DNA from: Anaerolineae bacterium
GTDB lineage: Bacteria; Chloroflexota; Anaerolineae; Caldilineales; Caldilineaceae
Reading direction: 5' to 3'
Length of the DNA stretch: 64,000 bases
Assembly: GCA_030432295.1 (NCBI GenBank)
Contig: JAUIHI010000012.1
Location: 62,001 to 126,000, forward strand
Both the position numbers and the translations under genes were made by a program. Shown one piece after another: positions 17,235-25,776 of this stretch. The notes beneath the pieces are model-generated. The model saw only the letters and a list, made by a program, of their open reading frames with translations. It made no database searches and was not told where the DNA came from. The number at the start of each line of letters is the position of its first letter. Positions within the stretch are counted from its first letter, which is position 1.

Positions 17235-20123
17235 ATGACCAATCGCATTCTCACCCTCCTGCTGTCGATTCTACTCCTGGCCGCCTGCCAGTTCCCGCCG
17301 CCCGCGGTCATCAACGACCCGGACCTGGCCGCGGCCGCCGCAGTCACAGCCGACGCGCCCGGCCCCCTGGAAGTCGGATTGGACCAGATCATTCCCATCG
17401 ATCCGGCCATCCGCACGGGCCAACTCGACAACGGGCTGACCTATTACGTGCGGGCCAACAGCGAACCGGCCAACCGGGCCGAACTCTGGCTGGCCATCAA
17501 CGCGGGTTCTCTGCAAGAGGACGACGACCAGCAGGGGCTGGCCCATTTCCTGGAGCATATGCTCTTCAACGGCACAGAGAATTTTCCCAAGCAGGCCCTC
17601 ATCGACTTCTTCGAGGGCGTGGGCATGACCTTTGGGCCGGACATCAATGCCTACACATCCTTCGACGAGACGGTCTATATGCTACGCTTCCCGATGGATG
17701 ATTCGGCGGCCGTCGACGCCGCCTTTGCCGTGTTGGTCGATTGGGCCGCCAACGCCTCCATCGAACCGGAGGAAGTGGACGCGGAGCGGGGCGTTGTGCT
17801 GGAGGAGGAGCGGCTGCGGGACCAGAATGCCAATGGGCGCATCAACGAACAGGTGCTTCCTTTCCTGCTGGGCGACTCCCGCTACGCGGTGCGCCAGCCC
17901 ATTGGCCAGGTGGAGATCATTCGCAACGCACCCACCGAGGCCGTGCGCCGCTACTACGAAGAGTGGTATCGGCCCGACCTGATGGCGGTGATCGCCGTGG
18001 GTGACTTCGATGCAGACCAGTTTGAGGCACGCATTCGCGAGCACTTCTCCGGCCTGACCAACCCGGATCAGCCCAGAGAACGGGTTGTCTATACAGTCCC
18101 CGACAACGCGAACCCCAACTACCTGATCATCACCGACCCGGAATTCCCGGTGACATTTGTCGAGATTGACTACCAGCAACCAGCCCGCGCCCTGGACACA
18201 GCCGGGGCCTATCGGGAGATGCTGGTGGGCGGGCTTTTTGAACGGATGCTCAATCTGCGTCTGGACGAGATCAGCCGGGAGGCCGATTCGCCCTTTGTGG
18301 GCGCGGGGGTGAGCAGCGGCAATCTGGTGCGCACGCTGGAAGCACTCAGTGTCAGCGCACAGGTGCAGGACGAGGAGGTGCTGCTGGGGTTGGAGGCCAT
18401 CCTCACCGAAGTGGAACGGGTGCGCCGCCACGGCTTCACTGAGACAGAGTTGGAACGGGCCAAAGAGGAAATCCTCAACCGCTACCAGCGCATTTACAAC
18501 GAGCGCAACAACAGCGACAGCGGCAGCTTTGCCGACGAGTACAAGCGCAATTTCCTGCAGGACGAAGCCATCCCCGGCATTGCCTACGAATATCTGCTGG
18601 CCAGCCGCTTTGTCCCAGAAATTACGATTGAAGAAGTGAATCGCCAGGCCGACCGCTATGTGGGCGAGAAGGGCCGGGCTGTGCTCGTCGTCGCCCCCCA
18701 GAGCGCGGCGGACCTGCTCCCCGACGAAGCAGCCCTGGCCGAAGTCATCGCCGGGATTGACAACAAAGAGATCGCCGCCTACGAGGATACTGTCACAGCC
18801 GACGCACTGATGACTGAAGAACCTGCACCCGCGGAAATCATCAGCCGAGAAACCCTCGACCCGGTCGATGCAGTCGATCTGAAGCTGGCAAACGGTGTGC
18901 GGGTCTTGCTGAAGGCCACCGATTTCAAAGCGAACGAAGTACTCTTCACCGCGTTCAGCCCTGGTGGATCGTCTCTGGTCAGCGACGCCGACTATGCCGA
19001 GGCCACGCTCATTCCCAATATCATTTCCCAGAGCGGCCTGAATGGCTTTACCTACAACGAAGTCCTGCGTATTCTCTCCGGCCAGTCGGTCAATGTTTCG
19101 CCCTATATTGACGAGACAGAAGAGGGCTTTGTGGGCGGTGCGGGGGATGACTTCCTGCCAGCCCTTTTCCAGATGATCTACCTCTATGGGACAGCCCCCC
19201 AGGCCGACGAAGCCGCCTTCGCCACCCTGCAAGACCAGGCCCGTGCCTTTCTGCGCAACCGGGCCACCCAGCCCGACGCAGCCTGGCAGGATGCCTTCAG
19301 CGCGGCCCGCTACGGCGACAGCATCCGCCACAGCGTATTCTCCCTGGACGATATCGAGCAGTTGGATCAGCAGCGGGCCTTTGCCATCTTCCAGGAGCGT
19401 TTCGCCGATTTCAGCGACTTCACCTTCGTCTTTGTAGGCCATTTTGACATCGAGCAGATGGTCGAGTGGTCCCAAATCTATCTCGGCAATCTGCCCTCCA
19501 CAGGCCGGGTAGAGACGTGGGTGGATGTCTCGCCGGACCCGCCCGCGGGTGTGGTGGACGAGGCTGTCTTCGCAGGCCAGGAAGCCCAGAGCCTGACCCG
19601 CATTCTCTTCACCGGGCCAGCGGAGCCGACAGCGGAAAACCGGCTGCGTCTACGCCTGCTGGAAGGTGTTATCGACATTCTGGCTCGTGAGGAGCTACGG
19701 GAGAAGCGTTCGGGGGTCTACGCATCTTCAGTTTCCTCGGGTCTACTGGTGGAACCGGACGAACTCTACGAAGTCAGTGTTGTCTTTGGCAGCGACCCGG
19801 AACGGGTGGACGAATTGGTCGATGCCCTCTTCGCCCTGATTGAGGACGTACAGGTCAACGGTCCGCGAGCCGATCTGATGGAGAAGGCCAGAGCACAGGT
19901 CCTGCGTCAGCGGGAAGAGGATTTGGAGCAGAACGGCTTCTGGCTCGATCTGCTGACGTCCTATGCCTCTGCCCAAAGCCAAGACCCGGCAGAAGCACTG
20001 GACCTGGCGGCGCGGCTCGACGCCATCGACGCCGCTGACATTCAGGCCGCAGCAGTGGAGTTTCTGCCCGCAGATCGCTATATCGAAGTGGCGCTCTATC
20101 CCGAAGGGTTTGCGAAGCCGTAG
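17235..20123 (+). CDS. M16-family zinc metallopeptidase lipoprotein (pitrilysin/insulinase type)
   Basis: A 962-residue secreted peptidase. The start is a lipoprotein signal with Cys18 (LLLAAC). The inverted zinc motif HxxEH is H104-F-L-E107-H108 (LAHFLEHMLFNGTENFPKQA), with a downstream glutamate in the RGVVLEEERLRD block. Two M16 halves follow, the second (from about residue 540, VDAVDLKLANGVRVLLKATD) lacking the zinc motif, as is usual in the clamshell enzymes. ATG 17235 is preferred; earlier in-frame codons cross the repeat and the preceding gene. It likely degrades peptides at the cell surface. A terminator follows at 20179. Confidence 0.93.
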   Translation: MTNRILTLLLSILLLAACQFPPPAVINDPDLAAAAAVTADAPGPLEVGLDQIIPIDPAIRTGQLDNGLTYYVRANSEPANRAELWLAINAGSLQEDDDQQGLAHFLEHMLFNGTENFPKQALIDFFEGVGMTFGPDINAYTSFDETVYMLRFPMDDSAAVDAAFAVLVDWAANASIEPEEVDAERGVVLEEERLRDQNANGRINEQVLPFLLGDSRYAVRQPIGQVEIIRNAPTEAVRRYYEEWYRPDLMAVIAVGDFDADQFEARIREHFSGLTNPDQPRERVVYTVPDNANPNYLIITDPEFPVTFVEIDYQQPARALDTAGAYREMLVGGLFERMLNLRLDEISREADSPFVGAGVSSGNLVRTLEALSVSAQVQDEEVLLGLEAILTEVERVRRHGFTETELERAKEEILNRYQRIYNERNNSDSGSFADEYKRNFLQDEAIPGIAYEYLLASRFVPEITIEEVNRQADRYVGEKGRAVLVVAPQSAADLLPDEAALAEVIAGIDNKEIAAYEDTVTADALMTEEPAPAEIISRETLDPVDAVDLKLANGVRVLLKATDFKANEVLFTAFSPGGSSLVSDADYAEATLIPNIISQSGLNGFTYNEVLRILSGQSVNVSPYIDETEEGFVGGAGDDFLPALFQMIYLYGTAPQADEAAFATLQDQARAFLRNRATQPDAAWQDAFSAARYGDSIRHSVFSLDDIEQLDQQRAFAIFQERFADFSDFTFVFVGHFDIEQMVEWSQIYLGNLPSTGRVETWVDVSPDPPAGVVDEAVFAGQEAQSLTRILFTGPAEPTAENRLRLRLLEGVIDILAREELREKRSGVYASSVSSGLLVEPDELYEVSVVFGSDPERVDELVDALFALIEDVQVNGPRADLMEKARAQVLRQREEDLEQNGFWLDLLTSYASAQSQDPAEALDLAARLDAIDAADIQAAAVEFLPADRYIEVALYPEGFAKP

Positions 20124-20178
20124 GGCAGTGCTGCGTGCTGCGTTGAGACTCAACGCAGCGGATTGTGTCGTAATGAAG

Positions 20179-20227
20179 AAAGGTGAAACGTGAGATCAGC
20201 CCCCCTTCTCACGTTTCACCTTTTGCT
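20179..20227 (+). terminator. Rho-independent terminator of the M16 gene
   Basis: A perfect 17-bp stem (AAAGGTGAAACGTGAGA at 20179-20195 and its complement at 20207-20223) with an 11-base loop, running into TTTTGCTTTTT. Confidence 0.85.
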
Positions 20228-20264
20228 TTTTATTGGGCAAAGATTTGTGTAGATTCCACTTGTA

Positions 20265-20285
20265 TTGTACGTTTAACATGTACAA
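20265..20285. promoter_or_regulatory. Candidate operator of the toxin-antitoxin pair
   Basis: TTGTAC-nine bases-GTACAA is an inverted repeat about 40 bases before the antitoxin start. Phd/YefM antitoxins usually repress their own promoter through such palindromes, so this is a natural candidate. Confidence 0.45.
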
Positions 20286-20322
20286 GAAGACATAAAATCT
20301 GTCTGCACAAGGAGATAACCTA

Positions 20323-20553
20323 ATGTTATATATTGGAATCAGCGAATTTCGCTCGAATATGAGCGCTATACTGCAAAAGGTTCAGGATGGGGAGATCGTA
20401 TCATTGCAGATACGCGGGACAGAAGTGGCAAAACTTGTTCCACCGGACATTGCCAGTGACCTTGCCTTGGCAAAACTTGAGAAGCTACGTGAGACAGCTT
20501 ATGTGGGTGATGTTCTATCCCCTCTTGACGAAAAATGGGAAGTCCTGCAATGA
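20323..20553 (+). CDS. Type II antitoxin, Phd/YefM family
   Basis: A 76-residue protein with the Phd/YefM N-terminal DNA-binding fold: MLYIGISEFRSNMSAILQKV, then GEIVSLQIRGTEVAKLVP. The C-terminal tail (DVLSPLDEKWEVLQ) would bind and block the toxin. GGAGATAA lies upstream. Its stop overlaps the toxin start (ATGA), the standard arrangement for toxin-antitoxin pairs. Confidence 0.9.
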   Translation: MLYIGISEFRSNMSAILQKVQDGEIVSLQIRGTEVAKLVPPDIASDLALAKLEKLRETAYVGDVLSPLDEKWEVLQ

Positions 20554-20945
20554 TTTTATTGGATACCCACATCGCTATTTGGCTTGCCCTCGCTCCACAT
20601 CGGTTGTCAGATCGGGCGATCCAAGCAATCGATGTCGGACGACAGCAGAGGCGACTTGCGATCAGTGGTATTTCCTTGTGGGAAACGGCTATGCTGATCG
20701 ATAAGAAGAGAATCAATGTCGCAGACGATTGCGTTTCGTTTCTTAATCTTATGATCGAAAGCTACAGGTTTCACGTATACCCAATTTCGCCAGAGATTGC
20801 AGCGATGACAAGCAAACTTCCCATTGGTTTGAATAACGACCCAGCCGACCGAATTATCGCTGCCACATCCATTGTCGAAAATATCACACTGATTACAGCA
20901 GATCGGAATCTGCGCCAAATCAGTGAACTTCGAACACTCTGGTGA
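20550..20945 (+). CDS. PIN-domain toxin (VapC-like ribonuclease)
   Basis: A 131-residue PIN-domain protein. The acidic metal-binding residues are in place: D5 (MILLDTHIAIWLAL), E45 (ISLWETAML), D97/D100 (NDPADRIIAATS) and D118 (TADRNL). These proteins cut RNA, often tRNA, when not held by the antitoxin. The start overlaps the antitoxin stop by 4 bases. The pair is less GC-rich than its neighbours, in keeping with mobility. Confidence 0.9.
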   Translation: MILLDTHIAIWLALAPHRLSDRAIQAIDVGRQQRRLAISGISLWETAMLIDKKRINVADDCVSFLNLMIESYRFHVYPISPEIAAMTSKLPIGLNNDPADRIIAATSIVENITLITADRNLRQISELRTLW

Positions 20946-20970
20946 TTCACTGAGATGGAGTTTTTAGTCC

Positions 20971-21780
20971 GTGCCCTCTATTTCCATCCACAACAGCCAA
21001 CTCCACTTCACCCATAGCCCGGTGGCCACGAACCGACCAACGATTGTCTTTGTCCACGGCGCGGGCGGCTGCGCGGCGGACTGGCCCTACCAGTGGCAGC
21101 AGACGGGCATCCCGCCCAGCCGGGGCGAACCCCGCTGGATCAGCGACTACCCCCGCTATTTCCTCGACCTCCCCGGCCACGGACACTCCCAGCCGCCGGC
21201 GCGGACGAGCATCGACGACTACGCAGCCGATGTCGCTGGATTCCTCCAGACCGCGGACATTCGGAAAGCGGTGATTGTTGGTCATTCGATGGGTGGGGCA
21301 ATCGCCCTGACTGTTGGGCTGATGCAGCCGGAAGCGCTGGCCGGGCTGGTCATCCTGGGTAGTGGGCCGACAATGCCGGTCAGTGACGCCATTCTGGACG
21401 GTCTGCGCACCAACTTTGCCCTGACCGTCGGGCTGATACTAAAGTTCAGTTGGCGCAAAGAGGCGAGGCCCCTCTATCGGGAAATGGCGACCCAGCATCT
21501 GCTGGCCGCCGGGTCGGAGATAGTCCACGGGGATTTTGCCGCCTGCAACAACTTCGACATCCGGGCGCGGCTGGGGGAAATCAGCGTGCCAACCCTCGTC
21601 ATCGGCAGCACCAGCGACCGGATGATGCCTCTGGCCCAGAGCCAGGCATTGGCCGAGGCTATCCCCGGCAGCCAACTGGCAGTCATCGAAGACGGGGGAC
21701 ATTTTATGATGACGGAGAGGACCAACGAAGTGGGTGCTGCGCTGTTGGGGTTTCTGCGAGGAATTGATTCGTATCAGTGA
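20971..21780 (+). CDS. Alpha/beta hydrolase
   Basis: A 269-residue alpha/beta-fold hydrolase. The oxyanion loop is VFVHGAGGCAADW, the nucleophile elbow is VGHSMGG with Ser106, the acid is in GSTSDRMMPL, and the histidine is in EDGGHFMMTE. The substrate is unknown; esterase or lactonase activity is common. The start is a GTG with GGAG about 10 bases upstream. Its end overlaps the end of the convergent small gene by 7 bases. Confidence 0.88.
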   Translation: MPSISIHNSQLHFTHSPVATNRPTIVFVHGAGGCAADWPYQWQQTGIPPSRGEPRWISDYPRYFLDLPGHGHSQPPARTSIDDYAADVAGFLQTADIRKAVIVGHSMGGAIALTVGLMQPEALAGLVILGSGPTMPVSDAILDGLRTNFALTVGLILKFSWRKEARPLYREMATQHLLAAGSEIVHGDFAACNNFDIRARLGEISVPTLVIGSTSDRMMPLAQSQALAEAIPGSQLAVIEDGGHFMMTERTNEVGAALLGFLRGIDSYQ

Positions 21781-21971
21781 CCATACATATGCTCGATGGA
21801 ATCGAGCGCTTCCCCCTGCCAGTCCAGAAAATCCGCCGCTGTTTTCAGGTTGGCAACTTTGCCCTCGTCCACCAACTCCTCTAAGACGGCCATCTGTTGG
21901 GGTGTCAGCGCATCGGCGGCTAACGCCAGCGCCCAGCTATTGAATTCGTGCCGTTCGTGGACCTGGGCCAT
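21774..21971 (-). CDS. Small hypothetical protein (65 aa)
   Basis: MAQVHERHEFNSWALALAAD, then ALTPQQMAVLEELVDEGKVA, ending in DSIEHMYGH. It looks helical and acidic. GAGGAGAG lies a few bases before the ATG, which supports a real gene. I do not recognise the family. Confidence 0.6.
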   Translation of the reverse strand: MAQVHERHEFNSWALALAADALTPQQMAVLEELVDEGKVANLKTAADFLDWQGEALDSIEHMYGH

Positions 21972-21999
21972 CGATCTCTCCTCGATACTGCATAAGCCA

Positions 22000-22075
22000 C
22001 AAAGTCACGAAGACACAAAGGAAAAGCAAGAATCAGTTCTTCTCTTCTTCGTGGCTTTGTGCCTCTGTGGTGATA
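22000..22075. repeat. Imperfect hairpin repeat
   Basis: CACAAAGTCACGAAGACACA on the left and CTTCGTGGCTTTGTGCC on the right form an imperfect inverted repeat. The same type of internally repetitive hairpin is found in many gaps here. It overlaps the last codons (TEAQSHEEEKN) of the next minus-strand gene, so the tail of that protein is repeat-encoded. Confidence 0.6.
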
Positions 22076-22326
22076 AAGAATTCAGCGTCGCTACCGTCGG
22101 TGAAGTAGAGTTGCAGGTGCTTGGCATTGAGCCGAAAGAGGCGCATTGCCTGACAAACGCTGTCGGCCATACTCGGCTCGGCGCTGGCTTTGGCCCAGCG
22201 GGTGTCGATCCCCGTGTGCTGCAATTGCAGATAGCTGCCATCGGCAAAAAATAGTACAGCCTGATCGAATGCAGCATTCGCCACATAGCGGGTGGTCTGG
22301 GCGTGGGCAGTTTCCGCACTCGTCAC
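22033..22326 (-). CDS. Hypothetical protein (97 aa) with repeat-derived tail
   Basis: A 97-residue protein: TTRYVANAAFDQAVLFFADG, then SYLQLQHTGIDTRWA and AKHLQLYFTDGSDAEFF. It appears beta-rich and its function is not recognised. The start overlaps the stop of the DUF6295-like gene by 4 bases, so the two are probably co-translated. The last dozen residues come from the hairpin repeat. Confidence 0.6.
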   Translation of the reverse strand: MTSAETAHAQTTRYVANAAFDQAVLFFADGSYLQLQHTGIDTRWAKASAEPSMADSVCQAMRLFRLNAKHLQLYFTDGSDAEFFITTEAQSHEEEKN

Positions 22327-22604
22327 CGATGACCGCCCGGTTCCAGGTGACCACCCGCCTCAGCTTCTGCCAACACCGCCTGAATCGTCGCCACCAGCGA
22401 GCGGGCCGCTTCCACGCTCAATTCCACGGCCACCCGCGCCCCCGGTCCTTTGGCTTCATTCACAAAGTCAATGTTCAGCGCGTGCTCATCGGGCAGGCTG
22501 AAGGGGTGATCGTAGGAGACATTGGCCTGCTGGAGTGGAAACCAGCCCTCCCGCCCCTTGCCGCTGCCGCTGATGAATGCTTTGTGACAGATCATTGTAC
22601 ACAT
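22323..22604 (-). CDS. DUF6295-like protein
   Basis: A 93-residue protein beginning MCTMICHKAFISGSGKGREG, then WFPLQQANVSYDHPFSLPDE and HALNIDFVNEAKGPGARVAV. From memory this is the DUF6295 family, whose function is unknown. The internal ATG at 22604 is preferred over upstream in-frame codons because the family starts MCTM. It is followed by the 97-aa gene with a 4-base overlap. Confidence 0.7.
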   Translation of the reverse strand: MCTMICHKAFISGSGKGREGWFPLQQANVSYDHPFSLPDEHALNIDFVNEAKGPGARVAVELSVEAARSLVATIQAVLAEAEAGGHLEPGGHR

Positions 22605-22658
22605 AACGAAGACTCCGCTGGGTAAGTATCGGTAAAAATGCAGAACTGCGGCGAAGAA

Positions 22659-22713
22659 GCGTGATGCGTGATGCGTGAGAGCGCCGTTAGTTCTCACGCA
22701 TCACGCATCACGC
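22659..22713. repeat. Perfect 22-bp inverted repeat
   Basis: GCGTGATGCGTGATGCGTGA plus two bases on the left pairs perfectly with 22692-22713, with an 11-base loop. The arms are themselves built of GTGATGC units. It overlaps the last codons of the downstream hydrolase gene (stop at 22708) and may terminate it. Confidence 0.75.
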
Positions 22714-23463
22714 CAGATGTTTGCCCAAAAAGGCCCAAATCTTCCCCCACCCATCCACCGCCTGCTCCTGACGATAGGCCGCCCGGTCGTAGTAGAAGAA
22801 GCCGTGGCCCGCGCCTTCGTACATGTGAAACTCGTACTCTTTGCCGTGCTCTTTCAGCGCGGCTTCGTGGATGGCGACCTGCTCGGGCGTGGGGCTGCGG
22901 TCATCCGCGCCGAAGAGGCCGAGGATCGGACAGGGCAGGTCTGCGGTATAGTCGATGGGGGCCACCGGCCAATTGTCCGTGAGTTGCTCCGGCGGCATAA
23001 CCACCCGTCCCCCCCAGCACTCCACCACAGCGTCAAAACCCGGCGCACGGCAGGCGGCCAGAAAGGCGTGGCGTCCCCCGGAACAGGTGCCAAAGACGCC
23101 GACTTTGCCGCTGCTCTGGGCTTGGCTGCGCAGAAAGCGCATAGAAGCAGCGATGTCGCCCACGGCCTGGTCGTCGGGAACGCCACCCGCGGCCCGCGCG
23201 GCCGCGCCCATATCCTCTGGCGTGGCGTGGCCCATTCGTTCGTAGAGATTGGGCGAAATCGTCAGATAGCCGTGATGGGCAAACTTGCGGGTCGCCTCCC
23301 GATACCACTCGTCCCAGCCGGGGAAGTGATGGATCAGCACCGTTGCGGGAAAGGGGCCAGGCCCCAACGGACGGGCGTAGTAGGCGCGGATGGGATCGCC
23401 GTTGTGGCCGGATATGACGACGGTTTCGGCCAGCATCCCTTCGTATTGATCGGTCGTGTACAC
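22708..23463 (-). CDS. Dienelactone hydrolase family protein
   Basis: A 251-residue alpha/beta hydrolase of the dienelactone hydrolase type. The nucleophile is cysteine (VGVFGTCSGGRHAFLA), as in true dienelactone hydrolases, with the acid in LFGADDRSPTP and the histidine in YEGAGHGFFYYDRA. It would open lactones or esters in the cytoplasm, but the natural substrate is not clear. It stands alone on the minus strand, upstream of the hairpin at 22659. Confidence 0.85.
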   Translation of the reverse strand: MYTTDQYEGMLAETVVISGHNGDPIRAYYARPLGPGPFPATVLIHHFPGWDEWYREATRKFAHHGYLTISPNLYERMGHATPEDMGAAARAAGGVPDDQAVGDIAASMRFLRSQAQSSGKVGVFGTCSGGRHAFLAACRAPGFDAVVECWGGRVVMPPEQLTDNWPVAPIDYTADLPCPILGLFGADDRSPTPEQVAIHEAALKEHGKEYEFHMYEGAGHGFFYYDRAAYRQEQAVDGWGKIWAFLGKHLA

Positions 23464-23489
23464 GAGAGTCTCCTTTCGATAGGTGATCG

Positions 23490-23915
23490 CTATTTCGTCG
23501 ACTCCGCCCGCTTCTTCAGTCCTGCGGCAAAATTATTGAAACTCTCGCTCAGGTCCGGGATAGTCCTGCCGATGAGAAAGAGCAACGGGCCGCTGAACTC
23601 TTCCTTCGTCACAACCTCCACTTTGCCTTTGCCGACGGGGGTGAGGGTAAAAGTGCGCTCGCCTTTGAATAGACCCAGGGGCATACTGCTGCTCCAGACC
23701 ATCTTTTTGCCGGGTTCAAAGACGCTGACTGTCACCGGGAAGGCCCGGTCCGGGCTGAGTTTGGTGTAGACCGTAATTTTCTCGCCCAACGCGATCTTGC
23801 CTTCAATGCGGATGACGCCCGGTTCCCACTGGGGATATTTGGAGCCATCGGTCAGAATCTTCCAAATTCTGTCGGAGGAAGCGGTGATAGTTGTGGTGGC
23901 GCTGAACGATTTCAT
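23490..23915 (-). CDS. SRPBCC/polyketide-cyclase-like protein
   Basis: A 141-residue START-like fold protein. MKSFSATTTITASSDRIWKI, then LTDGSKYPQWEPGV, is the standard SRPBCC start, and GERTFTLTPVGKGKVEVVTK is a typical strand pair. Such proteins bind hydrophobic ligands in a deep cavity. ATG 23915 has AAAGGA upstream; the longer in-frame extension does not fit the family. Confidence 0.8.
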   Translation of the reverse strand: MKSFSATTTITASSDRIWKILTDGSKYPQWEPGVIRIEGKIALGEKITVYTKLSPDRAFPVTVSVFEPGKKMVWSSSMPLGLFKGERTFTLTPVGKGKVEVVTKEEFSGPLLFLIGRTIPDLSESFNNFAAGLKKRAESTK

Positions 23916-24016
23916 GGGTGTTCCTTTGGGCAGGGAAATGAGGGCAAATGAGAAGGTAGAGATGAGTCTCTCTGGAACAGAGTGTAACACGAAACAGGAC
24001 CGGAGAGAAAGCGGAA

Positions 24017-24550
24017 TTAACCTTTGGCCAGCTTGTGTAGCGAGTTGACGCTGTTCCAGTTGCGGGCAGACCCGGCCAGGCCCAGCCCCCGCTCAAAGAA
24101 GGCCCCGGTCATTTTGGAGCGCCCGGAGCCGTTGGGGTAGTGGAGGTAGATTTCCCGGCCCGCCAGCAGCCAATCTTCCCCATTCGCCGCGGGCACATTC
24201 AACGCCGCCACGGCCCCAGGCTCTGGCGCAGCCGACAGAAAAAGAACGTGCAGATACTTTGCCTCTGCGCCGGGGAAAGGGTTGTTGTCCAGAATCTGCC
24301 GCAGATCGTCCGCCGTGCGCAGCAGGACGGTCACGTCGAAGCCGAAGTGCTCGTCGATGGCAGCCTCGATGCGGGCGATCAGTGCCACCGCATCCGCGGA
24401 ATCTGCGTCAAAGACCACATTCCCGCTCTGCACGTAGGTGGTCACACTCGAAAAACCGAGGGATTCGTAGAGCGCCTTCAGCTCGGCCATGCGGATTTTT
24501 TTGTTCCCGCCGACATTGATGCCGCGCAGGAGGGAAATGTAAGTAGCCAT
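24017..24550 (-). CDS. DUF1697 family protein
   Basis: A 177-residue protein. MATYISLLRGINVGGNKKIR, MAELKALYESLGFSSVTTYV and QSGNVVFDA are the hallmark start of DUF1697, a common family of unknown function. The ATG at 24550 is chosen by family alignment; upstream in-frame codons are not conserved. Confidence 0.88.
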   Translation of the reverse strand: MATYISLLRGINVGGNKKIRMAELKALYESLGFSSVTTYVQSGNVVFDADSADAVALIARIEAAIDEHFGFDVTVLLRTADDLRQILDNNPFPGAEAKYLHVLFLSAAPEPGAVAALNVPAANGEDWLLAGREIYLHYPNGSGRSKMTGAFFERGLGLAGSARNWNSVNSLHKLAKG

Positions 24551-24735
24551 AGAAATCTCTTTTCGTTTGTAGCCGTGCGGAAGAATTTTCACCCATTATA
24601 AGCGATCCCCATTCCGTCCACAAAGGCTGAATTTTTTGTAACCTTGCGCCCTTCTCCCCTTTGGTGATAGGATGGAATCCTCACGCGGGATACGGCCCAC
24701 TGTCTGGCACAGACAACCACCTGGGAGGGTAAACC

Positions 24736-25581
24736 ATGCGCGCTGGCGATTGGATCAATCAGTTCAACATCACCGTCAAAACCTGTGAAGAGCGACCGGA
24801 CAAGCCCCAGGGCGATATCGTCTACCGGGTGAAGGACATCTTCACCACCCGAGACGGCTCCTGGGAGCCATCCGCCACCCCCGGCGCGGTCAACAGTTGG
24901 GCGCGGGACGAATACCTGAAGCCCTGGGGCGCGGCCGACTACTTTGACGACGCCGGTGCCGATCACCACCTCTTTGCCCGGGTGCTCGATCTCGACGGCA
25001 ACCCGATCAAAGAGCGGGATTCGATCCTCTACTGGTCGGACGGATTCGACAAACTGGGCGATCCCAACTACAACGGGTATGTCAAGCAGACGCCCAAACA
25101 GAAATCGGGCTGGTCGAATATCGTCATCTTCAGCGGCTATGTGCCGGAACGCAAGGAGATCGGCCCCTGGAGTTGGTGTCCGGTGGGCGCGGCCGATGTG
25201 GTGGTGGGGGGTGGGCTGCCAACCAACTGGCACGTCTCAATCTTTGTGGTCTGGCAGGCCGAAAAGCGCTCGGCCACGCCCACATCAGAGCAGCCGGAGC
25301 AACCAGAAAAACCAGGGAAACCACAGAAACCGATCGAGAAGGTGGACCCCAGCCCAGGCGCGGACGTTGCGTTCTTGACCGGTGTGCGCCAGGCAGCGTG
25401 GCGGCTGGCCGGTGTGGAGTCCAGCCCGGATTCCGCCTTTGCCAACTACGCCCGTGCCCACGGGCTGGGCATGCCTGTGACCAACGAATATACAGTCGGC
25501 GGCGTGCGTGCCCAGGGCTTTAGCCGGGGTATCGTCTACAAAGCTGGCGGCAAGGAAGGCATCACCCACACGGCCTGGTAG
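24736..25581 (+). CDS. Hypothetical protein with Pro/Glu linker (281 aa)
   Basis: GGGAGGG precedes the ATG. The N-terminal part (to about residue 178) appears beta-rich and aromatic (DDAGADHHLFARVLDLDG, SNIVIFSGYVPERKE, NWHVSIFVVWQ). A low-complexity linker (TSEQPEQPEKPGKPQKPIEK, residues 183-202) leads to a helical C-terminal module with ANYARAHGLGMPVTNEY and GFSRGIVYKAGG. The last module resembles the end of many Chloroflexota proteins linked to cell-surface or peptidase domains, but I cannot name it. There is no signal peptide. A hairpin follows at 25604. Confidence 0.65.
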   Translation: MRAGDWINQFNITVKTCEERPDKPQGDIVYRVKDIFTTRDGSWEPSATPGAVNSWARDEYLKPWGAADYFDDAGADHHLFARVLDLDGNPIKERDSILYWSDGFDKLGDPNYNGYVKQTPKQKSGWSNIVIFSGYVPERKEIGPWSWCPVGAADVVVGGGLPTNWHVSIFVVWQAEKRSATPTSEQPEQPEKPGKPQKPIEKVDPSPGADVAFLTGVRQAAWRLAGVESSPDSAFANYARAHGLGMPVTNEYTVGGVRAQGFSRGIVYKAGGKEGITHTAW

Positions 25582-25603
25582 GTGTGGAGGAGGGAATACG
25601 AAA

Positions 25604-25648
25604 AGAAAAGGAGTTCGGCTTTTTCGGAAAAAGTCGAACTCCTTTTCT
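25604..25648. terminator. Near-perfect hairpin after the 281-aa gene
   Basis: Arms AGAAAAGGAGTTCGGCTTTT and GAAAAAGTCGAACTCCTTTT pair over 22 positions with one G-T pair and almost no loop. It lies between convergent genes and may terminate both. A related hairpin with the same GAAAAAGTC core is at 62259. Confidence 0.65.
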
Positions 25649-25776
25649 CTGGCCACTAAAATCAACATCCAGCAGTACGCCACGATCTCCTATTGTTGGA
25701 GAAGCTATTATTGTAGGTCTTCGCCAGCCATTCGCGCGTTTTTTGTGCAGCCCCGATGGTTCAGCCTCTACGGCCC

